The notes under the pieces are model-generated. The model worked only from the letters and a program-made list of their open reading frames with translations. It was not told where the DNA came from and made no database searches. The translations under genes and the position numbers were made by a program. Positions 1-10,787 of a stretch of DNA of 64,000 nucleotides are shown here, in pieces (the stretch's first letter is position 1; every line of letters starts with the position of its first letter). The DNA comes from Eublepharis macularius (Eukaryota > Chordata > Lepidosauria > Squamata > Eublepharidae): contig NC_072797.1 in NCBI RefSeq assembly GCF_028583425.1, positions 25,330,001 through 25,394,000 on the forward strand. Reading direction: 5' to 3'.

Positions 1-701
1 CATTCCGTACGGAATTTTGTTCCATAGTTCGTTTTGTGCCCATCTATGCTCATGCGATCTTGATTGGCTCTTTGTTTTAGTTGTGATATGTACACAGGTG
101 CACATGTTGCCACTCCAGTTTGAGGCTGTTTTTAGAAACTTCAAAAAAAAGTTTGGGAACTTTTCTGCAAACATCTCCCCTTTCTGTTGCTGGTCCCATT
201 GTTCAGGTTTTTCCCCCACACAGTGGGGCCAAGTTTAGGAATTAGATCTATATTGCTGATTTATTGCCAAATAAATGATGAAAATGTGCATTTTGTAGGA
301 AAGATTGATTGAAAGGAACAGAAAATGCTGTGAAAATAAAAACATGCAGGTTCAATTCACACAATGAAGAAGGAGCATAACAGAAGCAGAAGTTTTTAGG
401 CTGAAACAATAGGAATGAGAAATTCAAAATCATCCCTTTCTATGAGCCATGCAAGAAACAGCAAGCAATTCAGTCTTCATAACATTCTATTGCACTCCTT
501 TTAATGTTAGGTTAGGAGTGATTCCACACACGTTGAATAATGCACTTCCAATCCTCTTTATAGATCATTTGGAACGGATTTTTTCGTGTGCAGAACAAAA
601 AATCCACCTCAAACGATTAATAAAGTGCATTGAAAGTGCATTATCCAACATGTGCAGAATCACTCTAGATGAATGAAGCTGAATTCAAAGGGGACAAAGA
701 A
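1..701. other. No recognisable feature
   Basis: AT-rich sequence with only short open frames and no splice-flanked conserved peptide that I recognise on either strand. I see no repeat family that recurs elsewhere in the window. Confidence 0.5.
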
Positions 702-843
702 AGCTGCCTTATACTGAGTCAAGACACAGGACTATTGAGGTCTGTATTGTCTACGCTGACTGGCAGCAGCTCTCCGGGGTCTATTTTGTTATCTAACTAC
801 CTGGTTCTTTTAAACAGAGATGATAGTAAGGAGTGAACCTGGG
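702..843 (-). mobile_element. SINE, tRNA-headed family B, minus strand, degraded
   Basis: Read on the minus strand, this ends with the block that closes the family copies at 43215, 51755 and 62290 (a phrase like ctgactcagtataaggcagct). The head near 835-843 retains gaacctggg, the complement of a tRNA B-box region. The middle is eroded. The family has a tRNA-like promoter head and a unique body, and copies are non-coding. Confidence 0.6.
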
Positions 844-847
844 CCAG

Positions 848-1070
848 GATAGTATAATAGTTAGAATGCTGGCCTAGGATCTGGGACACCCAAGTTTGAA
901 TTCTGAGCCTGCCATGGAAGTTGGGTGATCTTGGGCAAATCGCACACACTCAGCTTCACAGAGCAGTTATGATGAGGAGAAAATGGAGGAGAGGAGAAAA
1001 AAGTAAGTCATTTGGGGTCCCTGTTGGAGAAAACAGTGGAGTGAAGTATGAAGTATAAATGAAGTTAATA
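848..1070 (+). mobile_element. SINE, tRNA-headed family A (MIR/L2-like body)
   Basis: The order is a tRNA-like head with a degenerate B box (aagtttgaattc near 892-903), then gagcctgccatggaag, then a body with ggaggagaggagaa. The 3' part resembles the L2-like tail 'ggagaaa...gtataaatgaa' that ends about 1065. Six or more related copies occur in this window in both orientations. Non-coding. Confidence 0.75.
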
Positions 1071-1075
1071 GAGAA

Positions 1076-1842
1076 ACAATGGCCCCACCCAAGCAGCTTC
1101 GAAGATTGCAGTTCAAGTAACTGGTTTATAAGCAAATCAAAGTATGAGCTTTGAGAATTGTGTTTCTGAATCATCACTTTCCCTGACCATTTTTGGCAAG
1201 TGAACTCAGAAGAAAGGATGTGGTAATTCTGGAGCATTTCAGATAATAGCACTTTTAAAATATTAAATCCATTAGCCAAGCGTTCCATTTTGAAATGTGT
1301 GAAATGCTATGTAAATTAATTTATGACATAGCTTTAAGCACAAATAATGATACCACTTCAGGGGCGGTGTGCATTATACAACTGATTTATGATTGATTCA
1401 CCTGTTGGCCTCGAGCACAGCTGTTTCATAAAAGTGCACAGTTGTTTTATATGTGAAAGACCGTTGAACCAATAACGCAGATGTCAACAGGCTTCTTTGA
1501 CAGAACAGAACCATGCCTCGTTTTTATTTTCTTCTCTCCCAGAATAGACTGCAGCCTCCTCAAGTGCGATCCACTGGGATTATCTTGTCCAAAAGTGTTG
1601 TTGAAATGCGTGGGGCTTGTGCATGACTCAAAAGCTCCTGCATTGTAATAAAATATGAAAAGTGGTTTACAGTTCTCCAGAAATCCTTCTTCTGAATTAG
1701 GACCATTAATGTTTAATTAGACTAAATAAACACTGATAAAGTACTTGACACACTAAATTAGGATTGACTCAAATGTCAACATCCCTCATGAAGATGACCA
1801 AATATTGTCTGTACACTTTAGCTGCAAAGCAATAATAATAAT
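1076..1842. other. No recognisable feature
   Basis: AT-rich unique-looking sequence. No conserved peptide, repeat or structured element was recognised. Confidence 0.5.
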
Positions 1843-1966
1843 AACTGTGCTTATATACCACTCTTCTAAACAGATTTGTGCCCACTCAGAGCAGTAAACA
1901 AAGTCACTTTATTGTTATCCATACAATACAGCTGAAGAGCTGGGGCTGAGAAGAGCAGCTTATCCA
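1843..1966 (-). mobile_element. SINE family C (CORE/MIR-like), truncated
   Basis: Matches the tail and body of the fuller copies at 2928, 10565 and 28155 (tgcttatataccactctt, then cccactcagagc). It stops where the head should follow. The promoter head in these copies lies at the right-hand end, so the element is on the minus strand. Confidence 0.7.
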
Positions 1967-2083
1967 AGGCCACAAAGTATAACAACAACAACAGTGTGAT
2001 GTATTGTTGAAGGCTTTCACGGCCGGAGAAAGATGGTTGTTGTGGGTTTTCCGGGCTGTATTGCCGTGGTCTTGGCATTGTAG

Positions 2084-2126
2084 TTCCTGACGTTTCGCCA
2101 GCAGCTGTGGCTGGCATCTTCAGAGG
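2084..2126 (-). ncRNA. Hammerhead-ribozyme-like motif, P1 terminal repeat (inverted arm)
   Basis: This is the reverse complement of the motif described at 2824-2864, with the same core (CTGAAGA, GCCAGC/GCTGGC stem, GAAA, GTC). It sits in the left, inverted arm of the same Penelope-like copy. Confidence 0.6.
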
Positions 2127-2823
2127 TGCATATGGATTGGTGCTTGATGTGCTAATCTTCTCTGCAGGGCTATTGTCGAGTATAGAGTGTTTTGTTAGCC
2201 TGGTGTTTTTCAGAACTGGAAACCATGCTGTCTAAGACAGTAGAGACCCCCTCACCTCTGCAGGAGTATACCGTATACCCTGCAGCTGTGGACAAGTTTA
2301 CATTGGGACCACAAAGCGTAGCATCCAGACAAGAATAAAAGAACATGAAAGACACTGCAGACTTGGACAACCTGAAAAATCAGCAGTGGCTGAACATAGC
2401 CTAACTCAAACAGGGCACAGTATCTTATTCCAGGACACCAAAATACTGGACAACACTTCCAACTACTTTGTCAGACTGCACAGGGAAGCCATTGAAATTC
2501 ACAAGCATAAGCAAAACTTCAACAGGAAAGAAGAAACCTTAAGAATGAACAGAGCATGGTTTCCAGTTCTGAAAAACACCAGGCTAACAAAACACTCTAT
2601 ACTCGACAATAGCCCTGCAGAGATTAGCACATCAAGCACCAATCCATATGCAAAAGAACCTCCTCAGGATACAGTGAAGCCTCCCGCCATTAGCATTCCA
2701 CACCCTGGGAAACTCTTACAGGATGACTCAGCTCAACCCCACCCCTCCGGAGTAGATACAAATGACCTGCCAACATCTTTTCCACACTGTGACACTGAGA
2801 GATCTCTGTCTTTTGGTGCTAGA

Positions 2824-2864
2824 CCTCTGAAGATGCCAGCCACAGCTGCTGGCGAAACGTCAGG
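2824..2864 (+). ncRNA. Hammerhead-ribozyme-like motif, P1 terminal repeat
   Basis: Seen in order: CCT (2824-2826, stem I 5' side), CTGAAGA (2827-2833, matching CUGANGA), one spacer T, stem II GCCAGC/GCTGGC (2835-2840 with 2848-2853), GAAA (2854-2857), GTC cleavage triplet (2859-2861), AGG (2862-2864, pairing with CCT). Stem III would be only AC/GU with no loop, but ACGT is self-complementary, so two molecules could form it together. Hammerhead motifs are known in the terminal repeats of Penelope-like elements. The single spacer base before stem II departs from the textbook core, so activity is inferred, not shown. Confidence 0.65.
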
Positions 2865-3137
2865 AACTACAATGCCAAGACCACGGCAATACAGCCCGGA
2901 AAACCCACAACAACCAACAACAGTGTGCTTATATACTGCCCTTCTGAACAGATTAGTGTCCACTTAGAGCAATGCACAAAGTCAGTGTATTTATTATCCC
3001 CTTAATACAGCTGGGGCTGAGAGGAGCAGCTTACCCAAGGCCCCCTCCTAAGCTCATCATGGCACTAGAAGGATTCGAACTAACAGAGCGCTGATTGACA
3101 ACCCAACCACTTAACCAGTATGCTACAGCAGCTCGTT

Positions 3138-3908
3138 TGACTGAGCTGCAGGAAGACTGATTCTGTATGCAGCAACTGAATCAAAAGAAGTGGAAATAAA
3201 TGTGGTCCCGCTCTTAGTGGAAAGCCTGGAGGGTAGGAGCTCCCCTGATGTTCTTCCGGGAAGCTGTTCCACAGGGACAGTCACGGACAAAGTCAAGACC
3301 TGGATTGCTGCTGCATGTGCCTTAGACAAAGGGATTGTGCCAATTGATCTTGCTGGGACAAATGAAGCTGCTACACAGGGCGTGGAGGTATCACCTCTTT
3401 TTTGTTGTTTCGGTTCTATGGGGCTAATTGAGGGATCAAACTTGCAATACAAACCTAAGTTAAGAAAATTTCTTTGAACCAAGTTTTTCAACAATCAGAA
3501 CAATACAACTATTTTTTTTAACCAAACTCATAGGTGCAGCAAAGAACAGATCCTTGCAGCCAATAATATCTTTACGTTCAGCCAAATAACTTGTGATCTA
3601 TTGAAACCACTCCAGGGTAAGCAAGGTCCAACTTTTCGGGTCTCACCAAATGCCAAGAGTCCTCTCGATTATGGAACAAACTGGAACCCAGGCTTCTGTC
3701 TTCAGTTTGAAAATTATAGCCCTACAATAATAATATGATTCAAATAATACCAAACTAAATATAACACACATATACCACTTTTACTCACTATTGTTCACAT
3801 ACAACTTGTTTCCAGTTACCTTAATTGAGGTGATAAGAACACATACAATTTTTTCAAATTCCCCTGTACATCAGCCTTCACCTCAGCTGCTCAGCTCCAG
3901 ACACTGAA
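3138..3908. other. No recognisable feature
   Basis: Includes open frames on both strands over 3123-3494, but neither has a recognisable domain or splice context. Otherwise AT-rich sequence. Confidence 0.45.
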
Positions 3909-4036
3909 GGCCAAACTACAAGTGACGAATGACACTTGAACGGCAAGTGTATTCCTCCCTGTTCACTTGCCCTCCACTTGCTCTCCACTCAATCCACTTG
4001 CCGGTTCAAGTGTCATTCGTCACTTGTAGCTTGGCC
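3909..4036. mobile_element. Foldback MITE, family F
   Basis: Nearly the whole 128 bp folds back on itself. The ends read ggccaaactacaagtgac and gtcacttgtagcttggcc, and the arms continue for about 45 bp each. A perfect 5-bp duplication, ctgaa, flanks it (3904-3908 and 4037-4041). No coding capacity. Confidence 0.8.
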
Positions 4037-4207
4037 CTGAATCTGCCCTACTGGGTTAAATCAACCAGCTCATGGAGGTTACCCAGGGAAAGGTAATCCT
4101 CTGGGAGTGGGGGGGGGGGAGAGTTCTCATAGAATTACATCTGATCTCTAGATTACAAAGATCAGTTCCTCTAGAGAAAAGGGCTGTTTTGGAGGATGGA
4201 CTCTATG

Positions 4208-4323
4208 GGTGAAGCTACAAGTGACGAATGACACTTGAACGGCAAGTGTATTTCTCCCTGTTCACTTGCGCTCCACTCAATCCACTTGCTGTTCAAGTGT
4301 CATTCGTCACTTATAGCTTGGCC
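4208..4323. mobile_element. Foldback MITE, family F
   Basis: Second copy of the family at 3909, 170 bp away and shorter. The left terminus is slightly eroded (ggtgaagctac). Flanks are ctatg (4203-4207) and ctctg (4324-4328), 4 of 5 identical. Arms share the same cattcgtcactt motif. Confidence 0.75.
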
Positions 4324-4728
4324 CTCTGGCGCATCCTAGTAAACTCCCTCCCCAAACGCTACTCTCCTCAGGCACTGCCCCCAATCTCCAGGAATTTCCC
4401 AACACAGAACCACATCAGGCTGAGGAGGAGACTGGACTGGTCATGTGGGCCCAATAGGGAGAGGCTCCTGGGAACTTAGCCAGTTCCACAGGAAGTGGGT
4501 CCATCCCCTGGAAGGAACTGAGGTAGCTTGCCAAGCCTATACAGATTAGGGATAGGCCTTTATAAGAGGGAGGAGAGGCTATGAGGATACCTCAGACCTT
4601 AGTTCCTGACACAGCAAGGGGATTGGCTGAGGCGTAGAAGGAGGACCACAATGCTGTGCTGAATCCCCTCCCTCTTCAATCGTGAGGCCCATGAGGGCTC
4701 AATGGAGTGGGGCAAGAAGCCCTTGGAG

Positions 4729-4945
4729 TAGGGTTGCCAGCTCCAGGTTGGGAAATTCCTGGAGATTTTGGGGTGGGGCCTGGAGAGGGTGGGGTTTGGT
4801 AAGGGCGGAGCCACCACTGTGGAAAATGCCACAGAGTCCACCTTCCCAGGCAGCCATTTTCTCCAGGGGAACTGATCTCTGTTGACGGGAGGTCAGTTGT
4901 AATTCCGGGAGATCTCCAGCCACCACCTGGAGGCTGGCAACCCCT
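4729..4945. mobile_element. hAT-type miniature element, family H1
   Basis: Terminal inverted repeats tagggttgccag and ctggcaacccct. The flanking 8-bp duplication ccttggag is perfect (4721-4728 and 4946-4953). An 8-bp duplication with short repeats of this type is diagnostic of hAT transposons. Too short to encode a transposase. At least five relatives occur in the window. Confidence 0.88.
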
Positions 4946-4953
4946 CCTTGGAG

Positions 4954-6850
4954 AGTCTTTAGTGGCTCTGCCTCTTGACACGTTCATGTGCTGGGTTCTT
5001 ACATGGGTCATAGCATCCTTTATCAAGCATGGGATTCTATTGAGTCTCCTCCAAAAATGTTGTTTTTGTAAAAGGGACAAAGAGATTGCATCCCTAGCCT
5101 TGATATTCAATTTTGCTATCTAGGGCACTGCACCCATTAACTCTAAATTATAAGAATATATGGACCATATTTTCTAGATAGCTAATCTATAAAACAATAT
5201 GCCATGGTTTTCATCATTTAATAGCAACTTGTAATAAATAAACTTGTAGAAAAGAAATGCAACCATCTTGCTCCATGTGGCCCTGGAAAAACATCCAGCA
5301 GCCTAAGGCATGATGGCTTTTTCTGCAGGCCCCAACCTGCCTTCCTTTTGTCAAACTTAGGAAAGCCTTTGTAGACAAGCTAGACAATCACACAGATTAT
5401 GAAAAGCTTATTGCTTCAGCTTTAGAAGTGCCTATTTATTCCACTTGAAATGCCCTTTTAACTGAGTGCATTAGGGCAAATCCAATGGACTCCCAAGAAT
5501 TTTCAGAATCGACTATACCTGGGGGTGGTATTGGAATAAGAAAGTAACGCAATCTCATGTCGCTTTTGTAATATTTCCTCTATGTATAAATATACAAATA
5601 GAGCACAGGTAAAAGGCATAGATTAACTTTTGGTCAAGCTCTGGCTCTCACCAGGTGTGTCACTTTAAGCCAAATGAATGGGATATAACCATTCTTAGGT
5701 TTTAGACAGCAAAAACCAGGGGACCTGAGAACACTCACAGAGAAGGAAATATTTTGTTCTTCCCTTTTTGGGGCCCCTAGCTCTGTACTGCATGGGGCTG
5801 GCGAGCCATTTGATCTGCGGTAGTTTGGGGCTGGAAACATCTCTTGTGCACTTTCAGCAGCAAGCCACCACACCAGAGATCAGTGATTGGTACTGACTTG
5901 GGGACAAAAGCTTTGGAAGCACTGTTACAGTTTGTGAAAAACCACCTATCAGGTGATCAGTGGTAGTGCATCCCAGCCACCACCGGAGAACCTTCCAATC
6001 AGGCAACGCCTAGAGCCATCCAGCCATATCCCCTCTTACTATTAGAAATACGACATGCACTAGTGCACGTTAGCGGGAACACTGAATTATGGACTATATT
6101 TTCTAGATCTCTTACTATCTCTTACTATTAGAAATACGATGGCAGGGAAAAATGTTTTCCACACTTGGGCTTGTATGGTTTCCCCATTGCTGCTGCAGCT
6201 GCTGATACAATTCAACGGCAACAGTTCTTCCAACTTTCCCTACATTTTCCCCACCCCAGAGGCCATTTCACCTTCTGCATCAATGGGTTTGGGAGGGGGT
6301 ATTTTAAAAATTAGCAGCTGACATATCGTTATAGAATTATATCAATTTAACAACCTATTAAGTTCCTAAAATTTTGTTGCAAAGATATAAGGGGAACAGC
6401 ATATCTCCACAACAAAAAAAGGGTAGAGACTTACTCTTTTTAAAAAATGAAAGGTGGGGAGTCAGAGAACCTGACAGGTTGCTACAATGTTACATCATTA
6501 AATCATTGCGTCGATTTCTGATTTTTTTTTAAAAAAAGCCTTCATAGCAGAAAAGCTTTTTTTTTTGTAACATTCCTAAATTAGTGAAAATGAGTATGCC
6601 ATAAGAGCATAGAAAGCAAAGCAGGTGGCTGAGTAAGCTTCTCAAGCAGGCTCTTCAGAAGTGGAATAGAATTTTTCTAAATAAAATAAATAAATGAAAT
6701 TAAGCTTTTAAAAAAGTTTTTAAAGCAATAGCCCCAGGCAAGGTGGAATTTGTCTTAGGAATCTAAAGTAAACACAAAGATCATGTTGACCAGACTAACT
6801 GGGTGATTTTTTAATGATCCTTGTCATTACGGAATCAGAAATGCTGTATC
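4954..6850. other. No recognisable gene
   Basis: Mostly AT-rich unique sequence with short homopolymer runs (6410-6560). The phrase tattagaaatacgat(g) occurs twice, near 6040 and 6125, with tactggactatattttctaga-like echoes near 5164 and 6093, suggesting a small local duplication. No exon recognised. Confidence 0.45.
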
Positions 6851-7252
6851 CAGGGGTTATTTCGTAGAAAAAGAGCTGGAGAGACTCATTAGCATATGCC
6901 ACGCCCCTTGACATCACCAGAAATGTGTCATTAGCATAATTGATTTGCATATGCCACACCCCCTGACATCACCTATCCTGGCTGTTTTGGGCCCAATCTT
7001 GGCCATTCAGGACCGAAATTGGGCCCAAAATGGCCAAAAAGGGGTCCAAAATGGTCAGGACTGGGCCACTGCTGAACAGAAGAGTGATCCACCAGCCATC
7101 AGAAGCCTAATCCAGGCTGTTTCGGCCCCAATCCAGGACGAAACGGGCCCAAAATGGCCAAGAGTCAGGTGGGTGGGGCCACCTGACATGTGACTTCTTT
7201 GGGGAATTGCTAGAACTGCGTTCCTGCACGTTCCCCCTCGAAATGAGCCCTG
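6851..7252. mobile_element. hAT-type nonautonomous element, family H2
   Basis: Ends are caggggttatttcgtag and cgaaatgagccctg. Flanks gctgtatc (6843-6850) and actgtatc (7253-7260) agree at 7 of 8 bases. The interior has repeated blocks of ggcccaaaatggcc-like sequence. A second copy in the opposite orientation lies at 9920. Confidence 0.85.
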
Positions 7253-8334
7253 ACTGTATCCTAGACTGCACTTTTTTAAAAAAAATCCAAACATATTGTG
7301 ATGTTGACTATATTACAGGTCATCTACACAACCAGCAACCAAGAAAAATTAAAAGCAGGCACACGTGAAAGGCATGAAAGTTCCTCTATGGTCCCAGCAG
7401 AAATGTCTTGCTTAAGCAGCTAACATACTCTAGCCCCTTTTCCTCTAGATGTGGAGGGGCAGAGGAGTTGCTGAAAAGTTGAGCAATAGATGTCGAGATG
7501 TCACTTCTGGCTTCATGCCTTAACATATGTCTCATGAGTATTTAGGACTCATTTTTTTGTTACTTGAGTAAACTGGAAAGAGGAATGTGACTGTGGGCTA
7601 AGGTCATGTGACACACACACAATCCAAGGATGGCTCAGAGAATGACCCCAATAACCTATCAGAAGGGAGAACAACAAATGCTTGTGGAATGGGTGGGGCA
7701 AATTGGCAGAGATGCCGAAGAAACAGCAATAGTGGCAAGTTTGTTTGGTTGTAATGACGGCTGAAGAAATAGCAGCTTGACCCACCTCGCCTGGTTGAGT
7801 CAGATGCTAAGAATACAAAAGTCCAACAATAAAAATTGACCTATGAGCTGGAGGAATGCAAGAATTTGATTGCTATTGGTCCACAAATCTTAACGGCTGC
7901 CTGAATGATCCAGTCACCATGGCCACCCAGTGCAGACAGAAAAAAAGAAAAGAGGGAGGAAGGTGTTCCAGTCCTATGATTAATAAACTGGACAGAGGTG
8001 TGTGGAAAGAGAACTTCTGTATTGCAGGGACATATACACAGCCACACATTTTACCTCCTAAAGGGATACCTGTTGGTAAAGGACCAAGCCACCCAATATC
8101 AAGTGATGAGCAGGTTTTATGCCCACAAAAATGTGGTCTTCACCATTTTCTTATTTCCTAGAATTCCTAAAAAGGTCAGAGGCCATATAAGCAAATTCTT
8201 GAGTTGCATGCCTTTTCTACATTAAAGAGAGTGCCTTGCTGAAGAAACCCAACATCCTTCCTCCAATTCAATTGGCTCTTCAAAGAGTGGTAGCATATAG
8301 TGGTAGGATGTAGCAGTAAGATGGGTAGAATATA
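7253..8334. other. No recognisable feature
   Basis: No repeat of a family seen elsewhere in the window and no conserved peptide. Overlapping open frames at 7856-8225 lack domains and are taken as chance. Confidence 0.45.
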
Positions 8335-8810
8335 TTACACTAGTAACAAAGCATGTTGTGGGGAAACAATACAACAGGCTCTAGAAAGGGCAGGCCAGGC
8401 ATTGCTGCCTCTGCTGTTCCCTGATCGGGGCGGGGGAGGGCAGGGCAGCTGTGCCTGCCAGCGCCCCCTCCCCAGCACCCCAATGGGGGGCAGGCACCCT
8501 GGAGTGCTCCAGCAGGTGGCTAGAGCTGCAGGAGTGCTGCTGGGGGGGGGAGCAGCCTGGCACACTTGTGCAGCTGGCAGCCACCTGGTTCGGCCTGTTC
8601 AGGTCGAACCGGGCAGCTGGAGCCACAGGAATGCTGCCCAGGGGAGGGGAGTTGCACAGCCTGGGGGCAGAGGTGGGCGAGAGGAGAATGCAAGGAAGAA
8701 GACAGGCAAGAGAAGGTTGGCAGGCACGGGGGTCAGGGCAGGGGGAGAATGCAGGGAAGGAGAAGACAGGCAGGAGAAGGCTGGCAGCTAACAAAGAGAA
8801 AACAACAGTT
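8335..8810. repeat. GC-rich repeat sharing its leader with the 27-kb minisatellite
   Basis: The opening (acaaagcatgttgtgggg, then ggctctagaaaggg) matches the opening at 27046-27080 before the minisatellite there. The body is purine- and GC-rich with several overlapping open frames, which reflect composition rather than coding. It suggests one repeat family with a variable GC-rich interior. Confidence 0.5.
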
Positions 8811-9919
8811 AAAACTTTTTTTAAAAAAAAGCAGCCATTGAAACAAACAGATAAAATTATCTTTGAAAGGGCAACAAATGACTTAACAGATGTGTTAGTT
8901 TAACAGCATCAGTAGCTACATAAACAAAGCCTTTACAATTATTTTAGATTGCATCCACATGATGATGATTCTTTGCACTGCTCCCATTAGCACTGCAAAG
9001 GCAGAGGCATTCTAGGGCATCCACACAACTGACTGTGCAATGAATTCCTGCGCCACTCTAGCTGTCTAGCAGCTTCCCTTCCCCATTCCTTTCCAGACAT
9101 TCTGAACTTTTCACCATTTATCTCTGCAATGAAAAGGGCTAGAGATTTTTTTTAAAGAAAACTGAGAATTCAGAGGAACTAGTCAACTGTGGCAATAGAT
9201 CATTATAACATTATTGTGCTATAGCACAATAGCAACTGTGGGGGATGGGCCCCCCCCCTCCAGTCATATATGAGATGCTCAGCAATAGCCTATCTAATTC
9301 TGTATATGAGCAAGACTTGGAACACACAAACAATTGCCAGGAAAGTGAGAGTGGCCCCCGCTGAAGAGTCCAGTCACATATCTTGCACACTTCATCAGCT
9401 AAACTATTAGCCTGAGTCTCTTTCAGATTTTTAGTTTGAACTATGCCCCCAGGGACACTGCTGAGCAAAACATTTCACCCTATGATATGAGAACATATTT
9501 TATTAAAGAAGCTCATAAAAAAGAGTCCTGTATTCTTTTACTGCTGGGATTTTTTTTTTATTTATCAAACCAGGTATTCATTTACAAAGAAAAAAGTCCG
9601 TGGAAGTGTGAAATGGTGGGAGCAAGCATTGAAACAGTACAGGCCTCGTTAACCTTTACAATTTGCAAGAAAAATGCTCCTTGCAAACAGGTGTTAATAC
9701 CTCCAGACTCTTCTAAGAAAATGAAATCACATTGGAATACACAGTATGTTAAGAACTAATGAAAGAATCAGTCTAGAATCAGTCTAGAAACTCACTTCTT
9801 TAATCGTGAAAAGCCACTTTTGCAATTACCATTAACCAAGAGCCACATGACTACTGTGTGTCATTTACTACACACCTGACATGACAGAATATAAAGTATA
9901 GCAATTGAGTATGTAACTG
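8811..9919. other. No recognisable feature
   Basis: AT-rich sequence. A 12-bp phrase, aatcagtctaga, is tandemly doubled near 9767-9788. No exon recognised. Confidence 0.45.
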
Positions 9920-10342
9920 CAGGGCTCATTTCAAGGGGGAACGCACAGGAAAGCAGTTCCGGCAGTTCCCCAAAGAGGTCACATATTAGGTGGCCCTGCC
10001 CACCTGACAGCCATTTTGGGCCTGTTTTGGCCTGGATTGGGGCTGAAACGGCCCAGATCGGGCCTCTGACGGGTGGTGGATCACTCTCCCGCTCATCAGC
10101 AGCCTGATCCTGATCATTTTGGGCCCCTTTTCAGCCCCTTTTTGCCATTTTGGACCCAATTTCGGCCCTGGATGGCCAGGATTGGGTCCAAAACAGCCAG
10201 AATAGGTGATGTCAGGGAGTGTGGCATATGCAAATCAGTTATACTCTCATGACACACTTCTGGTGATGGCAAGAGGTGTGGCATATGCTAATGAGCTATG
10301 CTAATGAGTTCCTGCAGCTCTTTTTCTACGAAATGACCCCTG
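9920..10342. mobile_element. hAT-type nonautonomous element, family H2, inverted copy
   Basis: Begins cagggctcatttcaaggg and ends ctacgaaatgacccctg, the reverse order of the copy at 6851. The 8-bp duplication tgtaactg is perfect (9912-9919 and 10343-10350). Interior blocks agree with the other copy. Confidence 0.9.
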
Positions 10343-10564
10343 TGTAACTGTAACTTTTAAAATTACCGGAGTATCTCTGTACCTGTATAATTGTCTGTCC
10401 CCAACACTGTAAACCTTATCTCGGCCTTGAGTATGTGGATGAGGGGAAGGTCTTTCTTTTTTGCTTTCCTGGTCTCCCCTCAGTATGAGGAACAGAAGAT
10501 CAGGTGCGAGAGTGATATTGTCAAGGTGCCTGTAGGAGGGCCTGCTGGCTGTGGAAAAAAAGGT

Positions 10565-10787
10565 ACAACAACAACAACAACAGTGTGCTTATATACCACC
10601 TTTCTGAACAAATTAGTGCCTACTCAAAGCAGTGAACAAAGTCAGTGTATTATTATCTCCATAGTACAGCTAGGGAGCTGGATCTGAGAGGAGTGGCTTA
10701 CTCCTGAGCTCATGGCAGTAGTGGGATTCGAACCAGCAGAGTTTTGATTGACAATCCAACCACTTAACTGCTGTGCTACAGCAGTAT
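10565..10787 (-). mobile_element. SINE family C (CORE/MIR-like)
   Basis: Full-length-looking copy. The simple tail (acaacaacaacaacagtgtg) is at the left, with the body in the middle. The tRNA-like head is at the right, with B-box complement gggattcgaacc at about 10723-10734 and A-box region near 10760-10785. Transcription would run on the minus strand from RNA polymerase III boxes; family-based inference. Confidence 0.8.

Larger units (their letters stand above)
1999..2914 (+). mobile_element. Penelope-like retroelement fragment (family P1) with inverted arms
   Basis: The copy is truncated. A GIY-YIG-type nuclease region is visible at about 2280-2580 on the plus strand, with the signature VYIGTTKRSIQTRIKEH and a tail IEIHKHKQNFNR. 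This is the C-terminal endonuclease typical of Penelope-like elements. It is followed by the 3' terminal region to 2914. The left end (1999-2225) is the reverse complement of this terminal region, lacking about 170 bases of its middle, so the copy is a foldback. It lies in a SINE with a perfect 13-bp target duplication. A fossil, not a host gene. Confidence 0.85.
1970..3137 (-). mobile_element. SINE family C, split by a Penelope-like insertion
   Basis: The tail (acaacaacaacagtgtg) lies at 1981-1998 and the rest at 2915-3137, ending in a tRNA-like head whose B box reads as ggattcgaac near 3071-3080 on the plus strand. The two parts are separated by the retroelement at 1999-2914. Thirteen bases, caacaacagtgtg, are present on both sides (1986-1998 and 2915-2927), which identifies the insertion point. 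Confidence 0.85.

Noticed and set aside
2386-2967. 193-residue open frame as a host gene
   Set aside because: It is the nuclease remnant and terminal sequence of a Penelope-like fragment.
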